DNA from: a virus
Strand: one strand, 5' to 3'
DNA: 27,206 nucleotides
IMG/VR virus record: IMGVR_UViG_3300042392_002058
Span: 1-27,206 of that record
The notes below the pieces were generated by a model. It was not told where the DNA came from. It saw only the letters and a list, made by a program, of their open reading frames with translations, and searched no databases. Shown piece by piece: positions 13,336 through 20,962 of this stretch. The stretch's first letter is position 1, and each line of letters begins with the position of its first letter. The translations under genes and the position numbers were made by a program.

Positions 13336-13373
13336 TTTGCGGTGGAGAAGAACAGCGCCCTCTCCACCGCAAA
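13336..13373 (-). other. 13-bp perfect GC-rich hairpin between genes
   Basis: TTTGCGGTGGAGA (13336-13348) and TCTCCACCGCAAA (13361-13373) form a perfect 13-bp stem with a 12-base loop. On the minus strand it starts 13 bases after the HTH gene and ends 11 bases before the ATG of the next gene. No T-run follows, so it is more likely an RNA processing, stability or translation-control element than an intrinsic terminator. Confidence 0.7.
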
Positions 13374-13386
13374 TAACTATTTTAGA

Positions 13387-13644
13387 TTAGCCGTTCTTAC
13401 GTGGGGTGCCAAGGCGATAGCGGCGAACGCTCTCACCAGTGCGGGTCTTACGTGGGTTGAGGTAGATCGGAAGACCATGGTCATTGCGAAGAGCGCTAAT
13501 GACGCGGCTTGGGTCAGCGATACCTGCATTACGGGCTTCAGCAGCGCTAAACTCATGACCTTGTTCGAGGAAAGCATAGAGAGCTTCCTTTTGGGTCATG
13601 TTCTTTACGAGGCGTTGCAGTTTGGTTGTTTCAGTTTTAGTCAT
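13387..13644 (-). CDS. Small winged-helix/HTH-type protein
   Basis: This 85-aa basic protein begins MTKTETTKLQRLV if the ATG at 13644 is used; the longer frame starts with TTG and adds only six residues. The body reads like a helix-turn-helix module: KEALYAFLEQGHEFSAAEARN, then GIADPSRVISALRNDHGLPIYLN, a pattern of phage HTH proteins in which the recognition helix is followed by a beta hairpin. The DNA is clearly richer in G and C than its neighbours. It may regulate transcription, but no target is evident. A 13-bp hairpin separates it from the next gene. Confidence 0.75.
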   Translation of the reverse strand: MTKTETTKLQRLVKNMTQKEALYAFLEQGHEFSAAEARNAGIADPSRVISALRNDHGLPIYLNPRKTRTGESVRRYRLGTPRKNG

Positions 13645-13679
13645 ACTATTGTGTTGTTTCAATTATGTTTTTCTTTTCG

Positions 13680-13719
13680 TGGTCTATATTTCCATGTTTA
13701 GCGTAGACCAACCGCTAAA
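13680..13719 (-). other. Two mutually exclusive hairpins after cobS
   Basis: TTTAGCG (13697-13703) pairs with CGCTAAA (13713-13719) around nine bases. Within that loop TAGACCA (13704-13710) can instead pair with TGGTCTA (13680-13686). The two foldings compete in the RNA. The first begins three bases after the cobS stop codon; no T-run follows, so a simple terminator is unlikely. An mRNA-end or attenuator role is inference. Confidence 0.4.
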
Positions 13720-13721
13720 GT

Positions 13722-14906
13722 TTAGAAAGGGTCTTCTTCTGTTGCAGTGATTGTAGGTGGAGCGGGAGTCGTATTCATTTCAAGCCCCTGAATTTGGTTG
13801 CTGTCAATCTTTGTGTAGAGATCTAGGAATGCTTCACGCGTTTCCTTTTCAAATCGCGCAATACACATACTGATTGCAGTAAGTCGATCATGGAAGATGC
13901 TGTATGCCTTGACGATATGGCATAGACGACGAGTAGAGATAAGCTCATCGATGCCTTCAGCGTCATAGGTCTTGCGAATAACGCTGCTCCACGATACGAG
14001 CTTGTCAGCAAACTCACTGTCATCGATGTTAAAGAATTCGATATATTTTGAGATGATATTTCGCTCAACCTTAAAGTTTGGATATGGCTGATCAATCGTA
14101 GCGACAAATCGTTCAATGAATGCCTCGTCGATAATATTTGCAGCACTGTATCGACCATCGTCTGAACCCCGGCCCTTGGTGTTTGCGGTTGCAATCACAT
14201 TGAACCCTTGGGCCGGGGTGATGACTTGACCAATCTTTTTGATAAGGATTGGTTTTCCTTCGAGTACCCCCTGAAGACACATAATCTTATTGCTGCCGCG
14301 ATCAAGCTCATCGATAAGCAAGATACAACCACGTTCCATTGCTTTGATCACTGGACCTTTTTGGAATACAGTCTCACCGTTAACGAGTCGAAACCCGCCA
14401 ATAAGGTCATCTTCATCAGTTTCAGGGGAAATTTGTACGCGAACATACTCACGCTTGAGTTTAGCACACGCTTGCTCTACCATCATGGTCTTGCCGTTGC
14501 CAGACATACCAGAGATATAGACAGGGAAAAACATTCGAGACTCAATGATTCGTTGAATGTTTGCATACTCACCCCAACGAACAAAGTTATGATCAACATC
14601 TGGAATATAGACGTCATCATTAGAGACACTACTCACGGTACACGCGAGATTTAAACGAGTTGGCTGAACTGGCTCAGGAATTGATGTCATGCTTTGAGTG
14701 TGAGTAGAGTCAAAAGAAAGTGAAGACAAGTCAAACTTACCACGACCCTTCTTTAGGTGCCGTTTGATAAAGAAGGAATCAATGTCCTTAAACTTCATGC
14801 CATGCTTACGAGCAGTGTCATAAATTGTTTTTGTCGGAAGCGACTTGATGTCAAAGTTAGACTTCAATTCATCAAGGATTGCTTGAGCTATGGTATGGTC
14901 AGTCAT
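13722..14906 (-). CDS. cobS: CobS-like MoxR-family AAA+ ATPase
   Basis: This 394-aa protein is the CobS-like AAA+ ATPase widely found in T4-like marine phages. An N-terminal domain (about 1-95) with a helical TKTIYDTARKHGMKFKDID segment is followed by the AAA+ core: Walker A GMSGNGKT at 133-140, Walker B CILLIDE at 194-200, sensor-1 region IATANTKG at 238-245 and EAFIERF at 261-267 with the likely arginine finger. In bacteria CobS drives cobalt insertion with CobN and CobT, and in phages it is often listed as a cobalamin gene. Here the partner upstream is the zincin/VWA protein and no other cobalamin gene is visible, so a MoxR/VWA-type remodelling role is equally possible. Confidence 0.88.
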   Translation of the reverse strand: MTDHTIAQAILDELKSNFDIKSLPTKTIYDTARKHGMKFKDIDSFFIKRHLKKGRGKFDLSSLSFDSTHTQSMTSIPEPVQPTRLNLACTVSSVSNDDVYIPDVDHNFVRWGEYANIQRIIESRMFFPVYISGMSGNGKTMMVEQACAKLKREYVRVQISPETDEDDLIGGFRLVNGETVFQKGPVIKAMERGCILLIDELDRGSNKIMCLQGVLEGKPILIKKIGQVITPAQGFNVIATANTKGRGSDDGRYSAANIIDEAFIERFVATIDQPYPNFKVERNIISKYIEFFNIDDSEFADKLVSWSSVIRKTYDAEGIDELISTRRLCHIVKAYSIFHDRLTAISMCIARFEKETREAFLDLYTKIDSNQIQGLEMNTTPAPPTITATEEDPF

Positions 14907-14941
14907 GTTGTTTAGTTTCGGTTGGTTTGGCTTACAGAGTC

Positions 14942-14970
14942 ATTATACACAGAAAATCTGAATTTGTACA
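14942..14970 (-). promoter_or_regulatory. Early sigma-70 promoter for the CobS-like gene
   Basis: On the minus strand TGTACA (14970-14965), 17-bp spacer, TATAAT (14947-14942), with TGTG directly before the -10. The predicted start is about 14935, giving a 29-base leader without Shine-Dalgarno before the ATG at 14906. Confidence 0.65.
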
Positions 14971-14986
14971 TAAGAAAATGATAAAA

Positions 14987-15004
14987 AAATCACTTTTTTT
15001 CACT
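14987..15004 (-). terminator. Weak AT-only terminator-like hairpin after the CobT-like gene
   Basis: On the minus strand seven A, loop GTGA and seven T form a simple A/T hairpin just after the stop codon, within a run of similar A- and T-tracts. Without GC pairs it is a weak candidate. Confidence 0.3.
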
Positions 15005-15006
15005 TT

Positions 15007-17328
15007 TTATGCAATAAACTCAACAAATTTGTTCAAAAATACCCTGGAAGTCTTCTTTTCACCATGGAATTTGGTAAATTCACGAGCAATCTTGTTTTGA
15101 GAAGTATTGCTACTCACATCAAACTTTTTATCGCTGAGAATATCGCCACAATCGAATTCTTCGCCGTCATCATTAATGTCCAGATTTTTTACAGAATCAA
15201 AGGTGAAATAGACATCATAGTTGAAACCGTTTTCGATCGCGAGACATTTTTCTTTGCGAGCACTCTTGCTCTTGGCATTAAAGATGCCGACTGCTTCGTC
15301 CCAAGACAGTGTCTTGCCGTTTCTAGAATAACGAAGAGCACCAATCGAGTTGTTCTTAAACTCCGATCTGTAGTTTGCAAGAAAGAAACCAATCACGGTG
15401 GTGTCACACGTAGTCTTAAGGTTATGAATCAGTTTGGCATAGATGTTGCGATCTTGTCCAGCAAAGGTCATCTTATTGCCATTTATGTCGACAGTCACCG
15501 ACACGCCCCAACGTTTTGATGAAGTTTCAAACTCTTCATGACTGTTGTTTTTATTAAAGCGCACACTGTTGCCATCACCGTCAGTAAGAAAGATGGTATT
15601 GATTTTTTGAACCTTGTGTGTCTCCCTGAAACGTTTTACAACAGCGTGTGCAACAATAATCGTTTCATAGAGAGGAGTGCCATTCATAGTCTCGTATTTT
15701 GAGCTATAGATGTATGGATCCTGAACTTTACCCGTATTGTCACGAACGAATGCATTCGCACGAAGTTCACGACATGCTAATTCAAACGTATGCTTTGGCA
15801 TAGTAGAATTAACCAACTCACAAAGGTGTGTGTGAGACAAATCAAGGTTATAGCCTGGCAATTCATTAGGGACACTCTCACCATCTTCATAGTTAAAACC
15901 AGGAGTGTAATAAGGAGGTGTCGTAAAGCCATAGACCTCGAATGGAATGCCAACAGCCTTGCAAAAATAGACAAGCTGTAGAGTTTGACTAATGACTCGG
16001 CCGAGTGTGTTATTCATCGAGCCAGAATAGTCAATAAAGAAAATCATACCATGGTTTTTTGCGTCAGCAAGTCGAGTCACACTTTTAAAGATTTGATCTT
16101 CAAACTTGAAACTGTGCAGGCGATTCACATCGAGTGTTCCAGTACGGGAAGAGGTTGCCCGGCTATATTGGTATGCGGCCTTGCGACGTTCAAATTCTTT
16201 CACAAGAATTGCAATGTGCTTTTTCGTAGCATTTTTGAATGAAGTCCAGTCTTCAACGACTGCAGGGTGATTCATCGTGTAGTCATAACGCTCAGACACT
16301 CTCTTGCGTTCAGCCATGACTTTGTCGATTGACACAATTTTTGATAGCAGCTGCTTCGTTGTCGGTGAATTGCCGACCACATTGTTGACATCATTGCTTT
16401 GAAGATTTTTTACATTCTCGTTGAGTGAATTAAGAGTCTGTGACTTTAGCTCTTCCTCAAGAGAACGTTTGTCTTCTTGTCGTGACTGTGCTTTCTTACC
16501 GGTTGATTGACTGTCATTGAGTGTAGTGTTATTCTCACTCTCTGATGGTGAAGATGCACCTTGAAATTTTCTAGGTGATTCATCCTTTGCGCCATCATCA
16601 TTTGAAGATTGCGATGAGTTTTGCGACTCAGAATCTTTTTGTGAGTCGTTATTTGATTCGCTGCTCGAAGATGAACTTTGTGAATTTGTAGGCACACTAG
16701 GAGTCATGTCATCATCATCGTTTTGTCCTTGAGATTGATCACTGTCTTCTTGTGGCTTCTGAGCTTTAATCTTAGCAAGCTTGATGACGTCCTTACAAAT
16801 ATCAAGCACCTCATCATAAGTTTCAGCAGCAAGGCAACGTTGATAGATTGTCTCTTCTTTCTTAGAGAGTGGAATGTCTACGAGGTTGCCAATCTTTCCT
16901 CTCAAATTAAGACGATCAATAAAGTTTAATTTATTGACGTCAATATCTTTAATTTTGAAAAAGTCTTTTTCAATAAAGTGACGATAGCCCTCTTTGAAGC
17001 AAAAGACAAGACCTGGATAGTTGTCACGAATCAAACGTTCGATGCGAATGTCTTCAACAATATTAGCGACATCAAATGGAATGTTTGGATATCTCTCTTG
17101 GAAAAGAGAGATTGCATCGGTAGGAGTATGAAGAGCATGACCAACTTCGTGGCCAATAAGAAGGTCAGAAACATTCTTGCTGTCAGTGTTCCAAGTTGGA
17201 AGACCAAGAAGTCGTTGCTTTACATCAAAGAAAGCAGTGTGGTAATTACCAATGTGAACTTGAATGTTTTCCTTAGCAAGGAGTTTGGCTAGTCTGCTTT
17301 GCGATTCGGTATTTGCTTTTGCAACCAT
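15007..17328 (-). CDS. cobT: CobT-like protein: zincin motif plus VWA domain
   Basis: This 773-aa protein has three parts. Residues about 1-190 contain HEVGHALH at 60-67, a zinc-peptidase HExxH motif, followed by NIVEDIRIERLI at 89-100, where a third zinc ligand would be expected. Residues about 192-290 are a low-complexity Ser/Asp/Asn/Gln/Glu linker. The C-terminal half is a von Willebrand A domain with MIDAS motif DYSGS at 433-437 and a later FLTDGDG. The layout matches CobT-type proteins, which in cobaltochelatase pair with the AAA+ protein CobS. A CobS-like gene follows directly. Whether it is a chelatase subunit or a metallopeptidase run by an AAA+ motor cannot be decided from sequence. 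Start: ATG 17328, no Shine-Dalgarno. Confidence 0.85.
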   Translation of the reverse strand: MVAKANTESQSRLAKLLAKENIQVHIGNYHTAFFDVKQRLLGLPTWNTDSKNVSDLLIGHEVGHALHTPTDAISLFQERYPNIPFDVANIVEDIRIERLIRDNYPGLVFCFKEGYRHFIEKDFFKIKDIDVNKLNFIDRLNLRGKIGNLVDIPLSKKEETIYQRCLAAETYDEVLDICKDVIKLAKIKAQKPQEDSDQSQGQNDDDDMTPSVPTNSQSSSSSSESNNDSQKDSESQNSSQSSNDDGAKDESPRKFQGASSPSESENNTTLNDSQSTGKKAQSRQEDKRSLEEELKSQTLNSLNENVKNLQSNDVNNVVGNSPTTKQLLSKIVSIDKVMAERKRVSERYDYTMNHPAVVEDWTSFKNATKKHIAILVKEFERRKAAYQYSRATSSRTGTLDVNRLHSFKFEDQIFKSVTRLADAKNHGMIFFIDYSGSMNNTLGRVISQTLQLVYFCKAVGIPFEVYGFTTPPYYTPGFNYEDGESVPNELPGYNLDLSHTHLCELVNSTMPKHTFELACRELRANAFVRDNTGKVQDPYIYSSKYETMNGTPLYETIIVAHAVVKRFRETHKVQKINTIFLTDGDGNSVRFNKNNSHEEFETSSKRWGVSVTVDINGNKMTFAGQDRNIYAKLIHNLKTTCDTTVIGFFLANYRSEFKNNSIGALRYSRNGKTLSWDEAVGIFNAKSKSARKEKCLAIENGFNYDVYFTFDSVKNLDINDDGEEFDCGDILSDKKFDVSSNTSQNKIAREFTKFHGEKKTSRVFLNKFVEFIA

Positions 17329-17339
17329 CGTGAGACTAT

Positions 17340-17365
17340 CTTATACAGTCCTGGTCAAAAGTAAA
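17340..17365 (-). promoter_or_regulatory. Weak candidate promoter for the CobT-like gene
   Basis: TATAAG (17345-17340) lies 11 bp before the ATG of the next gene. The nearest -35-like hexamer is TTTACT (17365-17360) with a short 14-bp spacer, so the match is poorer than at the other early promoters. The arrangement, close to the start codon and after a terminator, supports it. Confidence 0.4.
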
Positions 17366-17386
17366 TAAAAAAGTGACAAAAATGTG

Positions 17387-17421
17387 AAAAAAGTCATAAA
17401 ACATTGAAAACCAATGACTTT
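17387..17421 (-). terminator. Probable terminator after gp46
   Basis: On the minus strand AAAGTCAT (17421-17414) can pair with ATGACTTT (17397-17390) around a 16-base loop that contains its own small CATTG/CAATG stem; a run of six T follows. The stem is AT-rich, so efficiency is uncertain. The tail GACTTTTTTCAC also occurs in the terminator at 2419-2446. Confidence 0.5.
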
Positions 17422-17442
17422 GGAGCCATCCGAGGGCTAAAA

Positions 17443-19164
17443 TTAGGACTTTTCTTTGATCGCTGTGAAGTTTTTCTGCTTCTCAAACTCAATTTTCTGA
17501 TCAAACTTACCTTCAAGTACGTCTTGCTTATGACTAATAATAAAGATGCGGGTATCAGAATCAAGTGTAGCCATAATCTTGAGTAGGTTATCAACACCAT
17601 CAGAATCTAAGCTGCTGTCGAAAACTTCATCGAGTATGAGTAGATTTGTGTTGCTGCTGTTTTTCATCTTAGCGATCTGTCTCCATGAAAAGAGCAGACT
17701 AAGATCGATTCGACTCTTCTCGCCTTCACTAAATGAACTATAGGAAAAGTCGTCGCGATGACGTGAACGAATAGTCTCGTTGAAATTTTCATCAAGGTTG
17801 AAGCTCACGAAAAAGTCAAGAATCTGTAGATATTGATTGATGAGCTTGTTCATGATTGGCAAATATTGACGAATGACTTTTGTTTTTATTCCGGTGTCTT
17901 TGAGCAATTCGCTTATAACTTCGTTGTAGGTACGTTCGTCAAGTTGTGTCGCTTTCAATTCGTTGAGTGAGTCTTTATCACGATGCAGCGATTCAAGTAT
18001 AGAGTGTGCTCCTTCTAAGTCGACACTCTCTTTGCTCTTGTTCATGAGTGTCTGCAAGTCACTTATGCGCTTTTCATAGTTATGAATGCAACTCTGATTT
18101 GTAGAAATTTTATTGTTGAGCTGTTGCAGTCGTTGCAGTTCAACCAGCGTAGACGACAACTCATCGCTTGCTTCTTGAAGAGTAGTCTTTAGTTGACTAT
18201 AACCAGAGTCAAGAGTTTTTGCTTGCTCTTTACAGTCATGTAATTTTTTAGAGCGAATGTCTTCGTCAATCATTTGATTGCATGTAGGACAACTTGTATT
18301 CTCTTCATAAAACTTTGAGTCTCCTACTACTCGCTTAATATTATCTTTTATCTGACGCTCATAGGACAACAAAGTAGTCTTTGTCTTTTCTTGACGTTGT
18401 ACCTTTGATTGTGTCTTACCAAAAGATTCATTATACTCACGACTATATTCTGTGTTCTCTGCAAGCATCTGATCGATTTGTGCGCGCAAGTCCGAGATTT
18501 CTTCTTCATACTTGACAACATTCTTTTCACTAATCGCATGCAGACTGTCAATATGTTTGTCTTGTAGCTCAATCTTTTCTTTGATTGAGTTTAGTTGATA
18601 GTCAGTGTCCTTTAACGCATCACGCAATTTAGAAGAAGATTCTTTTAGCACACCATTCATCTTGCTAAAGATTCCAATATCAAGTAAGTCTTCAATAACC
18701 TCACGACGTGCATGCGCGGGCAACTGCATAAATGGAATAAAGTTACTACTGCCTAACACTACAACTTGGTGAAAGCTTTTATGATTAAGCTTTAAGATAT
18801 TAGTCTCTAGTAATTTTTGATAGTCACGAGAATGAGACTCTTGATTGATGAGTATATTATTTTGCCATATTTCAAATATATTTGGCTTAAGGCCGCGAAT
18901 AATCTTATACTCGACTGGACCAATCTTAAACTCAACAGTAACCAAACAATTTTTCCCGTTGATGCTATTTACGAGTTGTGGCTTGTTGATATTACGATGA
19001 GGCTTGCCAAAGAGTGCAAAGCTTAGCGCATCAAGCATAAGTGATTTGCCAGCTCCATTGTGACCGACGACGAGTGTCGAACGAGTCGAATTTAAATCGA
19101 TAGAAATTTCAGAGTTGCCAACACTCAAAAAATTAGCGTATGTCAATCGTGTAAAGGTAATCAT
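17443..19164 (-). CDS. 46: Recombination nuclease ATPase subunit gp46 (SbcC/Rad50-like)
   Basis: gp46 is the SMC-like ATPase partner of gp47. In 573 aa (T4: 560) it shows Walker A GHNGAGKS at 34-41, a long coiled coil on each side of a zinc hook CPTC at 292-295, the ABC signature FSEGEKSRIDLSLLFSW and Walker B LLILDEVFD. The start at 19164 overlaps the gp47 stop. A terminator-like hairpin follows the stop codon, closing the gp55/gp47/gp46 transcription unit. Confidence 0.94.
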   Translation of the reverse strand: MITFTRLTYANFLSVGNSEISIDLNSTRSTLVVGHNGAGKSLMLDALSFALFGKPHRNINKPQLVNSINGKNCLVTVEFKIGPVEYKIIRGLKPNIFEIWQNNILINQESHSRDYQKLLETNILKLNHKSFHQVVVLGSSNFIPFMQLPAHARREVIEDLLDIGIFSKMNGVLKESSSKLRDALKDTDYQLNSIKEKIELQDKHIDSLHAISEKNVVKYEEEISDLRAQIDQMLAENTEYSREYNESFGKTQSKVQRQEKTKTTLLSYERQIKDNIKRVVGDSKFYEENTSCPTCNQMIDEDIRSKKLHDCKEQAKTLDSGYSQLKTTLQEASDELSSTLVELQRLQQLNNKISTNQSCIHNYEKRISDLQTLMNKSKESVDLEGAHSILESLHRDKDSLNELKATQLDERTYNEVISELLKDTGIKTKVIRQYLPIMNKLINQYLQILDFFVSFNLDENFNETIRSRHRDDFSYSSFSEGEKSRIDLSLLFSWRQIAKMKNSSNTNLLILDEVFDSSLDSDGVDNLLKIMATLDSDTRIFIISHKQDVLEGKFDQKIEFEKQKNFTAIKEKS

Positions 19165-20225
19165 ATTCCGTCAAGTAGTTGAGCTTCAGTATAGAGCTCA
19201 TGTAATTTTGATTTGATTCTATTTTTGTCTAGATCTGTTTCAATAGCGTCAACGTAGGTATTTAACAGTGACGGTGTGTCTGACACTTCAATCGCTTCGT
19301 CGTCGATAGCGTCTGCTGCATATTCGGTAAAGCTCTCAACAATTTTTAAGTCAAAGGGTTCAATAGCGTTGATCGCGTCAATATATTTGTCAAAGACATA
19401 AGGATCCTTTTTATTCGCGACTACAATGCGGACATATGTGTTGCGAAGATGTGAGACATCAGGTGTTGAATAGTCATGCACGCTGTCATCATAGACTATG
19501 CGATTAAAGAGAGTAAGTGGGTTACGTATCGCACTAAGCTCACGAGTTGATGTGTCAAGCACGTGAAAATATTTTGGGTCTGCATAGTCTGCCCATGTAA
19601 TTTCATATGGCACACCAAGATAATGTATATTATCGCGACTGCTCTTTGTATGATAGTGACCAGACAGCACCATCTCATAGCGAGAAAATAATTCTGCTGA
19701 CATGCCGTGACTGACAGCAGGCGCACCCTTCATCATTTCAAAACCTTGCAATTCAAGATGCGCTCCGACGATTGATGCTTGTGCGTTACGAATAAACTCT
19801 ACACTCTCGCTATAGTTATCAGACGCAATCCATGGCAGCAACGCGATTGAGCAGCCATCATAGTCTTTTACTGTAGGCTGCATATAGACGTTCACACACT
19901 GCTTATGATAGACAAGCAGCTCAGTTAGGCTGCACAAGTCGTTTGTGTTTCTAAAGTATGTGTCATGGTTGCCTGGAATAATGTCCATCGTCATGCCATA
20001 CTCAACAAGCTTTTCAAGAAACATCTCGCGATTGCGACGCAGCACTTTATAGTTTAGATATTTACGATGATCAAAATAATCACCTAGATGTAGTATCTGC
20101 TTTATGCCATGTTCGAGGCAATAAGGAAAGAATATTTCAGAATAAAACTTTTCAGTATAGTCTAAAAATATATCGCTGCCATTTTTAACACCAGTATGGG
20201 TGTCAGTTAGAATTGCTATACGCAT
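19161..20225 (-). CDS. 47: Recombination nuclease subunit gp47 (SbcD/Mre11-like)
   Basis: gp47 is the nuclease subunit of the T4 gp46/47 complex, which resects DNA ends for recombination and degrades host DNA. The 354-aa protein carries all calcineurin-like phosphoesterase motifs: DTH at residues 8-10, GDYFD at 48-52, GNHDTY at 85-90 and SGHYHTKS further on. The C-terminal part ends in a helical region (LHELYTEAQLLDGI). It starts in a CATTATG context 10 bases after the gp55 stop, and its stop overlaps the start of gp46, so the two subunits are likely coupled. Confidence 0.94.
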   Translation of the reverse strand: MRIAILTDTHTGVKNGSDIFLDYTEKFYSEIFFPYCLEHGIKQILHLGDYFDHRKYLNYKVLRRNREMFLEKLVEYGMTMDIIPGNHDTYFRNTNDLCSLTELLVYHKQCVNVYMQPTVKDYDGCSIALLPWIASDNYSESVEFIRNAQASIVGAHLELQGFEMMKGAPAVSHGMSAELFSRYEMVLSGHYHTKSSRDNIHYLGVPYEITWADYADPKYFHVLDTSTRELSAIRNPLTLFNRIVYDDSVHDYSTPDVSHLRNTYVRIVVANKKDPYVFDKYIDAINAIEPFDLKIVESFTEYAADAIDDEAIEVSDTPSLLNTYVDAIETDLDKNRIKSKLHELYTEAQLLDGI

Positions 20226-20235
20226 AATGTATGGT

Positions 20236-20844
20236 TTAGTCTAAAAAATCAGAAAGAGGACCACACTCTTCAAAGTCTGGTGCTTTTTTCTCAGCACGTG
20301 GTTTTTTAGCCTCTTTTTTGGGAGCGTCATCTGCATCAGTCTCATTATAAAAGCTGTCATTCTTTTGACGAACCTTTTCGACGAGTGATTCACCAGTCAT
20401 ATCATCGTCATCAAATTCAGCAAAATTACCAATGCCACCTTTTTCTATTAAGAGCTGCTTAATATCAGCCTGCTTCTTTTCCTTTGCGATACGACGTAAA
20501 AACGCATACCACGAAATTTGAGTAAAATATGAAAATGCATTTGGATTGCCAGTACGAGTAGGTTTGGTAATATCATAGTTTGTAATTGCTTTTACACAAT
20601 TTTCTACAGCATCCATAACCATGTCTTCTCTATAGCTGTAGTTCATAAAGTTTGGGCTACGAGACAAGCCATTGGCAATCTTCATAAAGCATTCACCAAT
20701 ATAGTTAGGAATTTGTCGAGCTTCTTTGCCATTTGATCGGTCATCCATTACTTCTTGGACATACTCGACAACAGCCGCAGAAAATTCTTTATTATTCACA
20801 TAGTCATCGCCACGTGATTTTCTTTTAGTTTTTTCAGTTTTCAT
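20236..20844 (-). CDS. 55: Late-transcription sigma factor gp55
   Basis: gp55 is the T4 sigma-like factor that directs host RNA polymerase to late promoters of the TATAAATA type. The 202-aa product is close to T4 gp55 (185 aa) and contains the diagnostic core NYSYREDMVMDAVENCVKA, NPNAFSYFTQISWYAFLRRI and AKEKKQADIKQLLIEKG, equivalent to a sigma region 2. The acidic/lysine-rich C-terminus ends in FEECGPLSDFLD, a likely sliding-clamp-binding tail as in T4 gp55. The start has no Shine-Dalgarno; the early promoter lies 6 bp upstream of the ATG, implying a leaderless message. Late boxes at several other genes in the window are its expected targets. Confidence 0.92.
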   Translation of the reverse strand: MKTEKTKRKSRGDDYVNNKEFSAAVVEYVQEVMDDRSNGKEARQIPNYIGECFMKIANGLSRSPNFMNYSYREDMVMDAVENCVKAITNYDITKPTRTGNPNAFSYFTQISWYAFLRRIAKEKKQADIKQLLIEKGGIGNFAEFDDDDMTGESLVEKVRQKNDSFYNETDADDAPKKEAKKPRAEKKAPDFEECGPLSDFLD

Positions 20845-20850
20845 GGTCTC

Positions 20851-20878
20851 ATTATATACTAAATTTCAAAAATGTAAA
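20851..20878 (-). promoter_or_regulatory. Early sigma-70 promoter for gp55
   Basis: On the minus strand, TTTACA (20878-20873), a 16-bp spacer and TATAAT (20856-20851). The -10 hexamer is followed by GAGACC and then the gp55 ATG, so the predicted transcription start coincides with the start codon. It is divergent from the plus-strand promoter, with about 30 bp between the two -35 boxes. Confidence 0.75.
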
Positions 20879-20908
20879 TATATTTTTTATGTGTCGTGCA
20901 TTTTCTTA

Positions 20909-20937
20909 TTTACATCCTATCTAAAGGATGGTATAAT
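20909..20937 (+). promoter_or_regulatory. Consensus sigma-70 promoter pointing against the genes
   Basis: On the plus strand, TTTACA (20909-20914), a 17-bp spacer and TATAAT (20932-20937) form a near-perfect sigma-70 promoter. The predicted start is about 20944 and transcription would run antisense into the 3' end of the small gene at 20963-21421 and on into uvsW. The spacer holds the inverted repeat CATCC/GGATG. No plus-strand gene follows. Confidence 0.6.
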
Positions 20938-20962
20938 AAATTGTATTTAACAAAAACAAACA

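Noticed and set aside
13722-17328. Calling the CobS/CobT-like genes a cobalamin synthesis pathway
   Set aside because: No CobN or other cobalamin gene is seen, and the HExxH motif points to another possibility; the family names are kept without the pathway claim.
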